A program made the translations under genes and the position numbers. Below are positions 11,991 to 24,358 of a DNA stretch of 64,000 nt, in pieces. The DNA is taken from the NCBI RefSeq assembly GCF_000208745.1, contig NC_030855.1:19439031-19503030 (forward strand), given 5' to 3'. Position 1 is the stretch's first letter. Every line of letters begins with the position of its first letter. The stretch is from Theobroma cacao (taxonomy: Eukaryota; Streptophyta; Magnoliopsida; Malvales; Malvaceae). Under the pieces are notes generated by a model, which was given only the letters and a program-made list of their open reading frames with translations, was not told where the DNA came from and made no database searches.

Positions 11991-14904
11991 CGTCACGACC
12001 CGAAACTTCCCATCGGGCCCGTGACAATCGTCGCGAAGCCTCAACAGACATTCTTCACCTCGAATGCCAATCGAAACATCGCAAGGCTCTCGTATCAGCT
12101 TTCGCACTTCCTCGATGAGCAATAGTTATCAAATATCGTAATTCGAAGGATTATGAGTCATTTTCAAATCAGAACATAACATATTGTTTGCTAGCTCACA
12201 GAGGCATTTTCGTCATTTTTCGTCGAAAATCTCAAAACTTGCTAAAAATGTAGTAGGTAAGCAGAAAATATATATTTAGTGATTTAAAAACAAATTAAGT
12301 ATCTAAAACGTTCATTTGAAGTGAAAATTTGACCATTTTAATATAATTAAAATATTTAATAAAATAAATTATTTTCTTGTAAAATAACTTTTATAAAGCT
12401 ATTGGTAAATAATTCTTATAACGTAAAAGTTAATTATATTCATATATATTATAAAGCAAATAACCAAAGCATAAAATTATTTTTACAACGACACGTGGGC
12501 CCACATCTAACCAAAATGCATTGAAAGCTGAAAACCTACAGCTTTTGTCGATTTAAGTCCAAATAAAGGTCCTTGTCAAAGTCAGCTAACTATGAAATTT
12601 CCCGAGCCTGAAATGTGAGGAAATGAAGGTGGTGAGATTATAAAATCACAGTGAGTAAACAAACACCATCTAAACTATCCAAAGGCGAGTAAATGGAGAC
12701 GAATTAAAATATTCTTTTCCAATATATGTTTCATAACATGAATATTCAGTTTACTCAATTAATCAACATGGCTTATATATCTCACAAAACTTGACTCCTG
12801 CCGAAATCATTCCCGGGGATGCCTTGACCTAGGCGTCTGACCAAGACCACCAAGGCTGTTAAATGTCTTTACATCCGAAATTCTAGCCATGTCTTGGTGT
12901 TGGTTGAGTCTCACTCTCACGCAGTGGTCCACGTGAAGTGCACTCAAATCTTTACCTCCGGAGATACCCTCCACACGGCTCTCTGATCGAGGTAAAGTAT
13001 ATCTGATTCTGTGCCCCCTCTCTTAGGCTGATCCACAGAACCTCCACTGCAGGGATTATGGATTATTTTATCTACCACCTGATTTATAAAATCTTTATTT
13101 GCATGACATGACAATTTATCGCAACCTAATCTCTCAAGGCTGAATACATAGTACAAATAATTCTAACGCAAAAAATCAGTTTAGCCATTCATGCTCATAT
13201 ATTGTCTTAAGCCATTCAATTTTAAACCATAAATTTACAACACATCAAGTGGTCGCCAATTACTCTATTTTTCCAAAATCATCATTTAATTTCTAAAAAT
13301 TTATAAAATTATTTTATAAAATCACATTTATTCAAAAAGCATAACAATTTACCATTTAAACCCATTTTACCATAAAATGTCAAAATCGGATACAAACTAC
13401 TCTAGATAATGAAGACGATAGTAAGGTTACTCACAGTTCTAGGAGTCGATGTACTCCTAATATCAGTCTTCAAGCATAATCTTTGTACTTTTACTAGTGT
13501 AATTTGCTCACCACTTATCCACAATGTACAATACATAATTCACCACATTAATGCTTGACCATTATAAAATCAATTTAGGCTCAGTGTATATGCATAATAT
13601 GATATGCAACTTATCCGACTACTACTTAAATGCGGTGCTACCTAATTCGGCCTATTACCCGATTAAATGACAATTGTGTCCGATTTGGCTCCAAATTGCT
13701 CCATTTCATTTCTAATATTTCAATTCACTAAATACAATTTCAATAATCTAAAATTCAACCTAACAACCCTCACAATTCTTCTTGAAAATTTCGGCCATTG
13801 TGGTGCACTATCACCAAAAATTTTCCCATTCCATTTTCTCACCATAAATCATCATTTCATTAATTTTTCAATCAATTCACTTGATCACAAAATCAATTCA
13901 TTACTTCTACACTTCACATAGGGTTCGCCCATTGAAGGTTCATGGGGAAATGGATTTTTTTCTTGTTGTTTTGTTTCTAAACATGCTTAACTAACTCTAA
14001 ACACCAACATAACTCAAAATCAAACAATTCCAACATCATTTCTCTCACCAAACCCATTCGGCCAGCCATGATTTTCCCATGAAAACATACAATCCAACTA
14101 TGAAAATTAAGGAGAAATCCATGGGTAAGGTAAATCACTAGCAAAATCAAAGAAATTTTACCTTTGCTTGATCAAATCCTTGAATTCCAACACTTTCTTT
14201 TTGATTTTCCCCACCTAGGGTTTGTTCTTCCTTGGTTTCTCTTCTCTTCTGGTTTGGCCGACCACTATGGGAGAAATGGGTTGGTTTTTATGCCTTTTTA
14301 TAAAAAAAATAATAAAATAATAAAAGCATGATACATGATATTTCCTTATTGGTTCAAATTTTAAATATTTGATTTTTAATTCTTTAATTCTCCACCACAT
14401 ATATCTCATGTTTATCCATTTCCATGATGAATAAAATTCATTGGTCTTGACAAGTGTCGGGGGTGAAAATTTATCGTTTTGCCCTCGAGGTGGCAAAATT
14501 ACCATTTCGCCCATATACTCTAAATTATACCGAAATTAAAATTTTTCACTTCTAAACCTAAAATCATACTCCAATACTCAAATCATACTCCAATAAGTCA
14601 AATGGGGCCAAAAAATCTTTTCTAAAATTCTCATTTTGTCCCTAGGTGACAAATGATCATTTTGCCTCTAGATAGTGAAAATTCCGATTTGACTTCAAAT
14701 AACCACTTTAAATCATTCCTGGACTATGAAACTCTTAATTTCACCTTAAAATTCCTATTTGAACTAGTTCGAGGCTTAATCGACTTAATGGTACCATTAG
14801 GGGCAATATTGTCTTTTAACAATTTTTCAAACTTCCTTAATATGCAAACATTTTATTGAGCATGTAAATGACGTCGTAATTATTTTATAGAATATGGTTT
14901 GACA
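11991..14904 (+). mobile_element. Solo LTR, ~2.91 kb
   Basis: The element runs from (C/T)GTCACGACCCGAAAC to ...GGTTTGACA and is collinear with the LTR at 17475-20386 across its length. No internal retroviral region or second LTR adjoins it, so it is a solo LTR. The first T of the usual TGTCAC start is a C here. Flanks are AATAA on the left and AACAA on the right, an imperfect 5-bp duplication. A related but uninterrupted sequence at about 15643-15663 (GCACAATCAATAACCAAAAC, later ATCTGATG) shows the unfilled arrangement and supports insertion at this point. The 3' quarter is the best match to 1-792. The strand given is that of the TGTCACG end and may not be the transcript strand. Confidence 0.82.
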
Positions 14905-17474
14905 AACAACCTTAAACAAAATCTGATGGGAAACCTGACCTCACCTAAATAATCGGTTTCTTTATCCAAGTCTCTTGCAAAACAAAAAAAAGTAAAGAAA
15001 TTAGTTACAAAAATGTGTTAATAAGGAAAACAAAGTAAATGGAAAAATTACAACAAATATAGTATCTAAACAAAACCAATTTCAATCTAGAAAATTAAGA
15101 AAAAATACAGACAGACCAAATATTATTCAACAATAAGACAAAGCATGAAAGACATATAAGGCACAATCATTAAGTTTACATCGAATTGAATACAAAACTT
15201 AACCTTATTGCACTCAAATTAATTAATACTAATAAGTTACTCTTAAATTTGAAGACCATAAAACAGTGAATTGTACCCCAAAAAAAATTCATACCAAAAG
15301 CACTACATTATTGATAGAACCAACATTTAGAACCTATTTCATATTTCAACTCCAACTCAACAAATAGAAGAAAGACTTTTAATTTTTGTAAAAAAAAAAA
15401 AATCCCTTAAACATCATTAAGTAGAAAATGTAAGTAAAAAAAGTGCGTACCATATTGCACAAACATATTCTACAAACAAGGAAAAAAAATTAAATAATGA
15501 AACAAAACATGAAACACATATAAGGTGCAATGAGTAAGCCTAAATAGAAAGTGATGCTAAACTTAACTTTATTTTGGTAGGCATAATAATGTTCTACAAA
15601 CACAATAAACAGTTAACATGAAACACATATAAGTTACAATCAATAACCAAAACTGGATCTGATGAAAAATTTAACCTCATTTGAATAATTGGTTGCTTTA
15701 TCCAAGTCTTTTGCAAAATTAAAAAAAAAAAAAAGAAATCAACTACAAAAACTTAAATTAATCAATACTAATCAATAGGTCTTAAGTTTGAACACTATAA
15801 AACAACAAATTCAAGCAAAAAAATTTTCATTCCAAAAGTATGATTATGTTGACAGAGCCAACATTTACAGTCAATGACAAATTTCAACTCCAACTCAAGA
15901 AACAGACGAAACATTTTTTATTTTGTAAAAAAGACATCTTTTAACCACCATCAAGTAGAAAACATAAGCAAAAAAAGAGTGTCTCATATTATGCAAACAA
16001 AACAAATATCATTGAACAATAAAGCAAACCAATAAACACAAAGAAGGCACAATCAGTAACTGCAAATTGAATTTACTGCTAACCTTAACCTCATTGTGCT
16101 CAAATTCATACTAAAAACATATTGGTGTTGACACAATGAACATTTATGGCCAATGATAATTAAAGGTAAACAGTTTTTTCTATATTCCTAAATGAAATCT
16201 TATTAAGACTAAATGATAAAAAAAATTTAGCAGAACAAATACATTTATGTATGATAACAACTAAACGACAAAAAAAGACACAACACAATCAATATATCTA
16301 TAAGCAAGCTTTATGGCCAATCACATTCTGAGTAGTAAAAACCCAAAATTCACATGAATTGAAGAGAATAATGCAAAGAAAGATATTGGACTTGTAATTT
16401 TCATAATAAAGATGGCATATCCTTAAGTGATGACTTATATGTTGAACTATTAAAAGTAAAAGTAAAAGTTAGATACATTTATGTAAAGCTTGAGTAACAT
16501 TTTTTAGAAAATATATGCCAAATTTTTTATTCTCATGTATATTAAACTACATTGCAGATTATATGACGAATCATTAGAGTACTTGTTTTTAGAATATAAA
16601 AACTTTGCCTTCACAAAGTTTAGCTTATTCGATTTCAAAAAAAAAAATCGTGCTTATTCAGTAACTAGTTGGGTTACAAATGCAAACTCATAACTCTAGT
16701 TTTCTATTAAATTCAAGATCCCTTTTCTACAATTAAAATAGAATGGCATCAAAAGAAATATCAGTCGTGGTAGATTAATGTAATCTTCACCATCCAATGA
16801 TGCTGCAGATGACTAAACACTAAAGGTATAGAAACTAAAATATTTAGATGAAAAATGAGATTTTGAATCTTCAAGGATGACTTGATAAATCAATAAAGAG
16901 AGAGAGAGAGACAGAGCGAGAAAGAGAGTTTTGCACTTTGTAGTTAATATCAAAATGGACTACTACTATTAGATTTAAGTTTGTCAAATATCTGTTAAGC
17001 AGAATCAAGCTATTAGGATTACATAAATTCCTATCATTGAACATGCAATAACTTTTCAGATACTCATTTTATAAAAAGCTCCAAATTGGATTATTGAAAA
17101 TTATTAATAAGAGTTTGAAGTTTGTACAAACACAGAACACCAAAAGGATAATAATCAAAATTGAAAATTATCTATAAAATTTTGAAGTTTGTACAAACAC
17201 AAAACATCAAAAGGATAATAATCAATTATAAAACACATGAAAGACACAACAAAAATTAAAAATAAAGAAAATCTAATTTTAATGTACAAAAAAACCATAA
17301 TAATATTGAAAAGCATAATAATAAAGGCATAGAAACTAAAATATCTTGTGAAAAATGAGATTTTGAATTTTCAAGGATGACTTGATAATCAGCAAAGAGA
17401 GAGATATGGTTTTGCACTTTGTAATCAATATCAAGATGAACTACTATTATTCTATTCAAGTTAGTCAAATATCT
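14905..17474. repeat. A-rich repeat tract with ~500-bp tandem duplication
   Basis: No gene is visible. 14924-15480 and 15580-15960 are diverged copies of one unit (AAATCTGATGG.., CTTTATCCAAGTC.TTGCAAAA.., GACATATAAGGCACAATCA). A second unit starts at 16825 (TATAGAAACTAAAATATTT) and restarts at about 17325 (CATAGAAACTAAAATATCT), giving a ~500-bp direct duplication. The second copy is split by the solo LTR at 17475-20386 and continues from 20392 to about 20654. A GA-microsatellite (about 16899-16925) lies in unit 1 only. Confidence 0.7.
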
Positions 17475-20386
17475 TGTCACAACCCGGAACTCCCATCGGG
17501 CGCGTGACAACCGCCGCGTCGTCCCGATGGGCACTCATTACCCCGAATGCCAATCGGAACCCCGCAAGGCTTAACATCAGCTTTCGCATCTCCCCGGTGA
17601 GCGACAGTTATTAAATCTTACATTTCAAGAAATCATAAGTCGTTTCCAAATCAAAATAATAAAATATTATTTTTTTGCTCACAGGGGTATTTTTGTCATT
17701 TTTCTTCAATAATATCGAAACCCTCCAAAAACATGGTGTAAAAGCTAAATATGTTCATACATATTTTAAATCAGATAACGAAAATATAAAATTACTTTTA
17801 CAATGACACGTGGGCCCCCAACTAACCAATAATATGCGAGTCTGTGAACTTATAATTTTGACAATGCAAGGCTAACTGAAGTCCTTGATGCAATCGGCTA
17901 TCTACTGGCTATCCTAAACCTGAAATGTGTGAAATTGAGGGTGGTGAGATTATAAAATCCCAGTGAGTAAACAGATACCATCTAAACTATCTAAAGGCGA
18001 GTAAATTGAGACAATTAAAAATAATTAACTTCAGTAAATTTTTCTCATCACGAATATTCATTTCAACCAAATAATCAATATGGCTCGTGAATTACTCAAA
18101 ACTTGGCTCATGCCAAATTCTGTACTCGGTGACACCTAGACCAGGGGTATCCAATCGAGTCCGCCAAGGCTGTTAAAAATTCATATTTCGCATAAATCAT
18201 ATTTTTATTTTGAAACATAGCCGTTCCTTGACGTTAGCTGAGTCTCACTCTCACGCGGTGGTCCACGTGAAGTGCACTCAAAAAGCCCACCTCAGGAGAT
18301 ACCCTACGTGCCTCTACGACCGAGGTGAGAATATGATGGAGTTTATCGTGCCCCTCTAATAGGCTGGCCCACGAAACCCCCCACCACTGCAGTAGCTAAT
18401 ATTTTATCTACCACCTGATTTATAAAATTTTTTTCTACATGACATGGCAATTTATCGTAACCTAGCCTCTCAAGGCTAAATACACAATACAAATAATTTT
18501 AACACCAAAATCAGTTTAGTCATTCATGCTCATTTATTGTCATAAGCCATTCAATTTAAAACCATAAATTTATAACACAAGCAAGCAGTCTCCAATTACT
18601 CTATTTTCAAAATCAGTATTCGATTTTCCAGAAAATTTATAAAATCATTTTATAAAATCGTAATTTCTTTTAAAACATAGCAATTTACCATTTAAACCCA
18701 TTTTTCATAAAATCACACAATTGTATAAAATTACTCTAGATAATTAAGACAATAATACGTTTACTCACAATTTTTGAAAACTAAATTCGGGTACTCTAAC
18801 TATTACTCATCGGGTGCGATTTCTTTGCCCTTGTCAGAGGATTCGCCACCTTGACAAATTGCACAATTAAGAGGTTTACTACTTTGGTACTAAACCAAAA
18901 TAAACTAATTTATACTACTAATGCATGATATGAAGTGCAAAATGTCTAAATTTTGCCTAAACGAGATGTTAGCCTATTTCGGACTTTTACCCGATAAATC
19001 GATATACGCGTCCGTTTAAACTCCAAATTAATTTTTTTCAGTTTCTATACCTCAATTTTACCCAAATTGACTTAATGTCCCTCAATGTGGTGCAAATTAT
19101 TAGTCTCGATAACAAATTACGAAAATACCCCTAGTGGGTAAAAATTCATATTTTTACTCCGAAAATTCTCATTATTTTTTTAGGTCTNNNNNNNNNNNNN
19201 NNNNNNNNNNNNNNNNNNNNNNNNNNNNNNNNNNNNNNNNNNNNNNNNNNNNNNNNNNNNNNNNNNNNNNNNNNNNNNNNNNNNNNNNNNNNNNNNNNNN
19301 NNNNNNNNNNNNNNNNNNNNNNNNNNNNNNNNNNNNNNNNNNNNNNNNNNNNNNNNNNNNNNNNNNNNNNNNNNNNNNNNNNNNNNNNNNNNNNNNNNNN
19401 NNNNNNNNNNNNNNNNNNNNNNNNNNNNNNNNNNNNNNNNNNNNNNNNNNNNNNNNNNNNNNNNNNNNNNNNNNNNNNNNNNNNNNNNNNNNNTTTTTAA
19501 TGCTTGATTTCTTGATTTCTCTTGATTTTCCCCAAATTTTTTCAGCTAGGGTTCTTATTTCTTTTCCCCCTTTTTCTCTCCTGGTTTGGACAGCTGAAGA
19601 AGATGAGAATTCTGGAATTTTGACATTTTTAAAGGCTAAAATAATATAATATTATTTTATTTATTTTTTTTGTTTTATTAATTCCTTAAATTCTAGCCAT
19701 CCATTTATTTTCAAATTTTCACCATACACTTGTCCCACATATCTATATCTTAGATAAAATTCTCAGACTTATCCAAAGTCTTGGTGGAGTAATTTTTGAA
19801 ATTTACACTTTTACCCCTGTAGAAGTCAAAAATTACATTTTTACCCCAAAAACTGAAAAATTGCCCATAGACATATTTTTCATCCCTTATACTCATACCA
19901 TTCTCCAATTTGTCAAATTTGATCTAAATTCTCTCAAAATCTCAAAATTTGTCCGTGGATGGAAAAATTACGATTTTACCCCTACACTCCAGAAATCACC
20001 AGAATTAAACTTTTTCACTGCCAAACCCTCAAATTAAACTCCAATAAGTTTAATATAATCAATCTTAATCAAACGGGATTAAAAATTTTCATATTCGTCC
20101 TCAGGTGGTAAATTACCATTTTACCCCTAGAATACTTAAAGTTCGGATTAACTCCATATCAGACCTCAAACTCTGAATCCTCATTTTAAATCAACCCATG
20201 GGTTTTAGTTTTCTCAAATTCATCCTCGATTCTCTGTTTAAACTAGTTCAAGACTTATTTGACTGAAACGTACCATTAGGGGCAATATAGTCATTTAACT
20301 TGTTTTCCGGGGCAATTCAATATACAAACATGCTATCCAAAGCATGTGAATGATATATCACATATAATTTAAGGTCGGGTTTTACA
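17475..20386 (+). mobile_element. Solo LTR with perfect 5-bp target duplication
   Basis: The element begins TGTCACAACCCGGAACTCCC and ends GGTCGGGTTTTACA, with TG..CA termini. TATCT precedes it (17470-17474) and follows it (20387-20391), a perfect 5-bp target site duplication. The paralogous unfilled site exists at about 16985 (GTCAAATATCTGTTAAGCAG), so the pre-insertion state is visible in the same window. Its length is about 2912 bp including the 306-bp gap. It shares the whole LTR structure with 11991-14904 but is clearly diverged from it, for example in the 3' third. No internal domain adjoins it. Confidence 0.88.
19188..19493. other. Assembly gap (306 N)
   Basis: A run of N replaces sequence inside the solo LTR. 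The comparable part of the other LTR copy is about 13700-14150. The real length here is unknown, so any frame reading across it is meaningless. Confidence 0.99.
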
Positions 20387-20391
20387 TATCT

Positions 20392-21647
20392 ACTCAGCGA
20401 AATCAAGCTATTAGTATTACATCAATGCATGTCCTTGAACATGCAATAACTTTTCAAATACTTAGTTATATAAAAAGCTCTAAATTGGATTATTGAAAAT
20501 TATCAATAAGAGTTTGAAGCTTGTACAGACATAGAACATCAAAAGGATAATAATCAATTATAAAAGACATGAAAGATACAACAAAAATTAAAAAGAAAGA
20601 AAATCCCGGTTTAATATGCAAAATAACCATAATAATATTGAAAAGCATAATTATCGTCTATAGACAGAGCAAACATTAAAGATGAAAAATATATAAGGCA
20701 CAATCCATAAAAATGCACGAACAATAAGGACAAAGAAAATCCAAAAAGAAAAAACAAACAAACAAATAAAATCCATTTTAATGTAGAAAATAAAGAAATT
20801 TCATTTCATTATAACCCTATGAATCCTTTGGGCTAAACCAATTTCCTCAAGCACAAATAGAGAAGCAAAAAAAGAAATAAAACCTATAACTAATAACAAA
20901 ACAAGGTCAGAAACAAAGTAAATACAAGAAATTTGGAACAACTCAAAAGAGACAAACAGTTCTAGACCCTAAAAGGTGAAATTGAAGCGATAAACACAGG
21001 AACACATAAAAGCACAAATAGTAAAAGGAAAAGAATGCAAATAGAAAGAAGAAGAAAACCAAGGAGTGAAAATGTCACAATAAACATCTAAAACCCCCTA
21101 AATAACCTCGCAAGGACAATTAAAGACCCATTATTGACATTGAAAAGACGATCGAAAAAGCAAAATAAGACACTGAATTCAGGCAAGCTATGTCTACCGG
21201 TTGTACAAACCAGAGCCGTTGTGTCCAAATCCCCATAAACTCAAAACTCTCACATCACTGTGGAAAGACAGAAAAAACACAGGACAAGAAGGAAGAAATG
21301 AGGCGGGTAAGAAAAAACCCTAAGGCAAGTACAAAATGATGTGGCCATGCAGCCTACCTAAGTTGATTGCATGTCAAAAGCATACCAAACCCCACAAAAC
21401 CTTCTTCAAATGTCCATTAAAATGATCCGGGCATGTAGCTTGCACTAAACACCTGAAAACACTTTTATGCAGCTTGCCTAAGTTCCTTCTAAGTTAAAAG
21501 CCACCTCAAAACACTACTTAAATGGCTAATTGTCCAACTCAAAACCACATTTAAAATCATCTTCAAAAGTCACGTGTCTAACCTAACGGGTGCCACTTGT
21601 TGACTTTTGGGAAGCCTTCGCTGCTTCCTTTAATATAGAGGTATAGA
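20392..21647 (-). mobile_element. Helitron 5'-terminal region
   Basis: The first 260 bp continue the duplicated unit that the LTR interrupts. The rest is an A-rich noncoding tract. At its right edge the minus strand reads TCTATACCTCTATATTAAAG from 21647 leftward, the kind of TC-starting 5' terminus known from plant Helitrons (TCTATA..ATTAAAGGAAG). The base preceding TC on the minus strand is A, matching insertion between A and T. The orientation agrees with the minus-strand Rep/helicase gene at 2889-9180, so both may belong to one large, multiply invaded Helitron. The 3' CTRR end with hairpin was not found. Confidence 0.6.
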
Positions 21648-22192
21648 TATCTTCTTTTAATACATTGAAAATCATCACATTAACTATCAATCATTGCATT
21701 TAATACAAAAATATTATTATAAATAGTATATTAAATCCTTAGCAAATCTCTTTAGTATTGCATTAATTAATGAATCAATCACATTGAGCATCCTATTTAA
21801 ACCAATCACATTGGTTTGGTACTACATTAATTAACAAACTGTGAAAGAAAGTTGTAAGGGCGAGCCACCTTCTTAGTTCATAGTTTTTAGATGAAACCAA
21901 CGGTCAGGAAAGTGTTAAAGTTTAAATGAGTAATTCAAAGATACAATAGCTGTTACGTGAGGTGAAAGAGGAAGTTTCTTAACTGCACCTAAATCATATC
22001 TACCAAAAGAACATACCAAGAAAGGGAATAAAACTCACCACTACATTTTTTGGCAACTTCATTGTTTCTTCCAATTGCACATTAAGACAATCTGAAGAAC
22101 CAATTTCAACTGAAGCCCGAGCATGCTATAAAATTGAAGCACAAGATTAGAAAATGGAAATAAACTAAATTGAAGGCAAGGTGTATAATTAG
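21648..22192 (-). pseudogene. Exon-like fragment of an unrecognised gene
   Basis: Inside this noncoding stretch the minus-strand segment 22125-22039 looks like a real exon. It is 87 nt with 29 open codons (HARASVEIGSSDCLNVQLEE...), preceded by a TTTTATAG acceptor and followed by a GTGAGT donor. A second acceptor/donor pair at 21999-21957 encloses 43 nt but does not join in frame in the simplest way. I do not recognise the protein. It could be a captured or decaying host-gene fragment next to the Helitron end. The remainder of the stretch shows nothing identifiable. Confidence 0.35.
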
Positions 22193-23472
22193 TAGGAGTA
22201 AGCAAATGGGTGGATTCGGTGGTTTGGTCCACCATACCTAAGGACCAAATGGATCAATTATTTTTAAAAAACTGACCAAATATAATAAAAGACCAAACCG
22301 AACCAAACATAGAATTAGTTTAGTTGGTTAAGTTTTGAACCAATGGACCAAAACTTTATCACCTTTTTTTTTTACAAATTATAATATCAAAACTTATAAA
22401 CTTCATCCATAATTATATATATATATATGAAATTAATAATATAACTTATATGTTATAATATTTTATATCAAAGTTTGTATAAATAATAACTAATTATAAA
22501 CAATATGTTATGAAATCTAAGGTGAGAGCTAATAAACTTATAAAACGTAATCATATAAATAAAGTTTATTATAAGCTATAGTAATGCTTATGTATAAATT
22601 AAATATATGTATATAGATAATATATTACATTATTATATATATAATTAATGATACAAATTTTATGTTAAAATGTTTTATATAATTATATAAATAAAGTCTA
22701 TTATAAGTTATAGTAATGCTTATGTATAAATTAAATATGTGTATATATAATATATGACTTTATTATATATATATATATAATTAATAACATAATTTATATG
22801 TTATAATGTTTTATATCAAAGTTTGTATAAATAATAACGAACTATAAACAATATGTTATAAAATCTAAGGTGATAACTATAAAGTTATTAAATATAATCA
22901 TATAAATAAAGTTTATTATAAATCATAATAATGCTTATGTATATGTATATATAATTTATTTATACAATTATATATATATATATATTCATACCATTTTATG
23001 TTACGAAACATTACTAAGGTGTAATAATTATAACATATTAATATGTAAGATATTTACTATCATATATTATAATATTAACATATAACTTATATCATTTAAA
23101 ATATATAACTTGTAATTTCATATTAATACAGATTTATAAATAAAAATATATATATAACTAATATTAAATTACTATGATTATGATTTGCATACGTACATAC
23201 AATACCCTAATATATTTTAAATATATTATTAATTAAGTTTACTATCAATTCTTCTTAATATATAAAAAATATTATATATATGACTATATATAAATATATA
23301 AAAAATTAGTTTGGTTTTTTGGGTGGATTGATCCAAAAATTTTAAAATCGAGAACTGACCAAAAAATCAATTGGACCAATTGATCTAATGGATTAATTAG
23401 ACCGAACCATTTTACTCAAATCACATCTAGTTTGGGTGGGTAATTGGTTTGGATTGGTTTTGCTCACCCCTA
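22193..23472. mobile_element. 1.28-kb non-autonomous hAT-type element
   Basis: The ends are TAGGAGTAAGCAAA (left) and the reverse complement of TAGGGGTGAGCAAA (right), the TAGGGGTG-type terminal repeat typical of plant hAT transposons. The perfect 8-bp duplication ATAATTAG flanks it at 22185-22192 and 23473-23480. The subterminal regions are rich in TTTGGTCC/GGACCAAA-like motifs on both sides, as expected for transposase-binding sites. The interior is very AT-rich, with TATATA runs and a repeated ~200-bp block (about 22430-22620 and 22780-22950), and has no transposase frame. Confidence 0.92.
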
Positions 23473-23480
23473 ATAATTAG

Positions 23481-24358
23481 TCGTCAATTCTAAGCTTTAT
23501 ATCTTGATTATACCTTACGGATAGAGTTTTTGCATATTGTTCTTTCAAGATAAGATCATTTAAAGCAACTTTTATGCTACATGATTAATCAAGTCATTAA
23601 CAAGATACAACACACTTTGTTTGGTCTAAACCTTTGCCAATTGCACCTTGAAAACACAAATTTATAAGCTTCACTTAACTCAAATGATAATAGGCACCAT
23701 ATCTGTAATATAACTGAAACATGACATCAATGCAAATTTCTCCAAAGTTTGTGGAGATCAATAATTAATTGATTAGATGTCATACATATAAAAAACTCTA
23801 TTCACGCCCTAAACATTCATATAAATAAACCCATGCAACATTTTGAATTTGATGTTCACATCAAATCATATGAAATCAAAAGTTTCTAATCCCCTACATA
23901 ACCAGTAACTAAAATTCTTAACATAAAGCATAGTAGCAGGATTGCAGAACCAAAAAACTCAATGTAAAATCATCCTTTCTCCCATGGAAATTTCAAACTA
24001 CTTTGCCAAGCCAAAATGAAAAAAAAAAATGTAGACATTGGATTTAACATGTGGGTTTTTATTAACAGAAGAGTGAAGACAATCTAAGCTTAGAAAATTA
24101 GAGAAAAAAATCTGAAAAGTCTTGAAAAACATGGATAATGTGGAGCACTGAGCACTATTTTTTTGAGAAGAACAAAAAGGAAAAGTCTATCCAATGAGAA
24201 AATATAACATATTCATCATTGTCCAATCATTGAAACAATGTGAAAAATCACACACACACACAGATATTTAAATTCTTTATTTTTTGCAATCATATTTTCC
24301 ACAACCAAGTTGGTCACCTCTAGTATTTACTAAATGTTACTACACTCTGACGTTGGGG
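23481..24358. other. Intergenic AT-rich stretch without identifiable gene
   Basis: No convincing gene or repeat boundary is visible. A short minus-strand open segment ending in a GTAAGG donor near 23519 may belong to the same decayed gene as the exon-like piece at 22039-22125. A short CACACACA microsatellite lies at about 24251-24262. Confidence 0.4.

Noticed and set aside
19134..19649. A 171-codon frame crossing the N run
   Set aside because: Most of it is undefined sequence inside an LTR, so the frame is an artefact of the gap.
21957..21999. Second exon after the orphan exon at 22039-22125
   Set aside because: Splice-like signals exist, but the 43-nt piece does not continue the frame (immediate TGA), so I did not join them.
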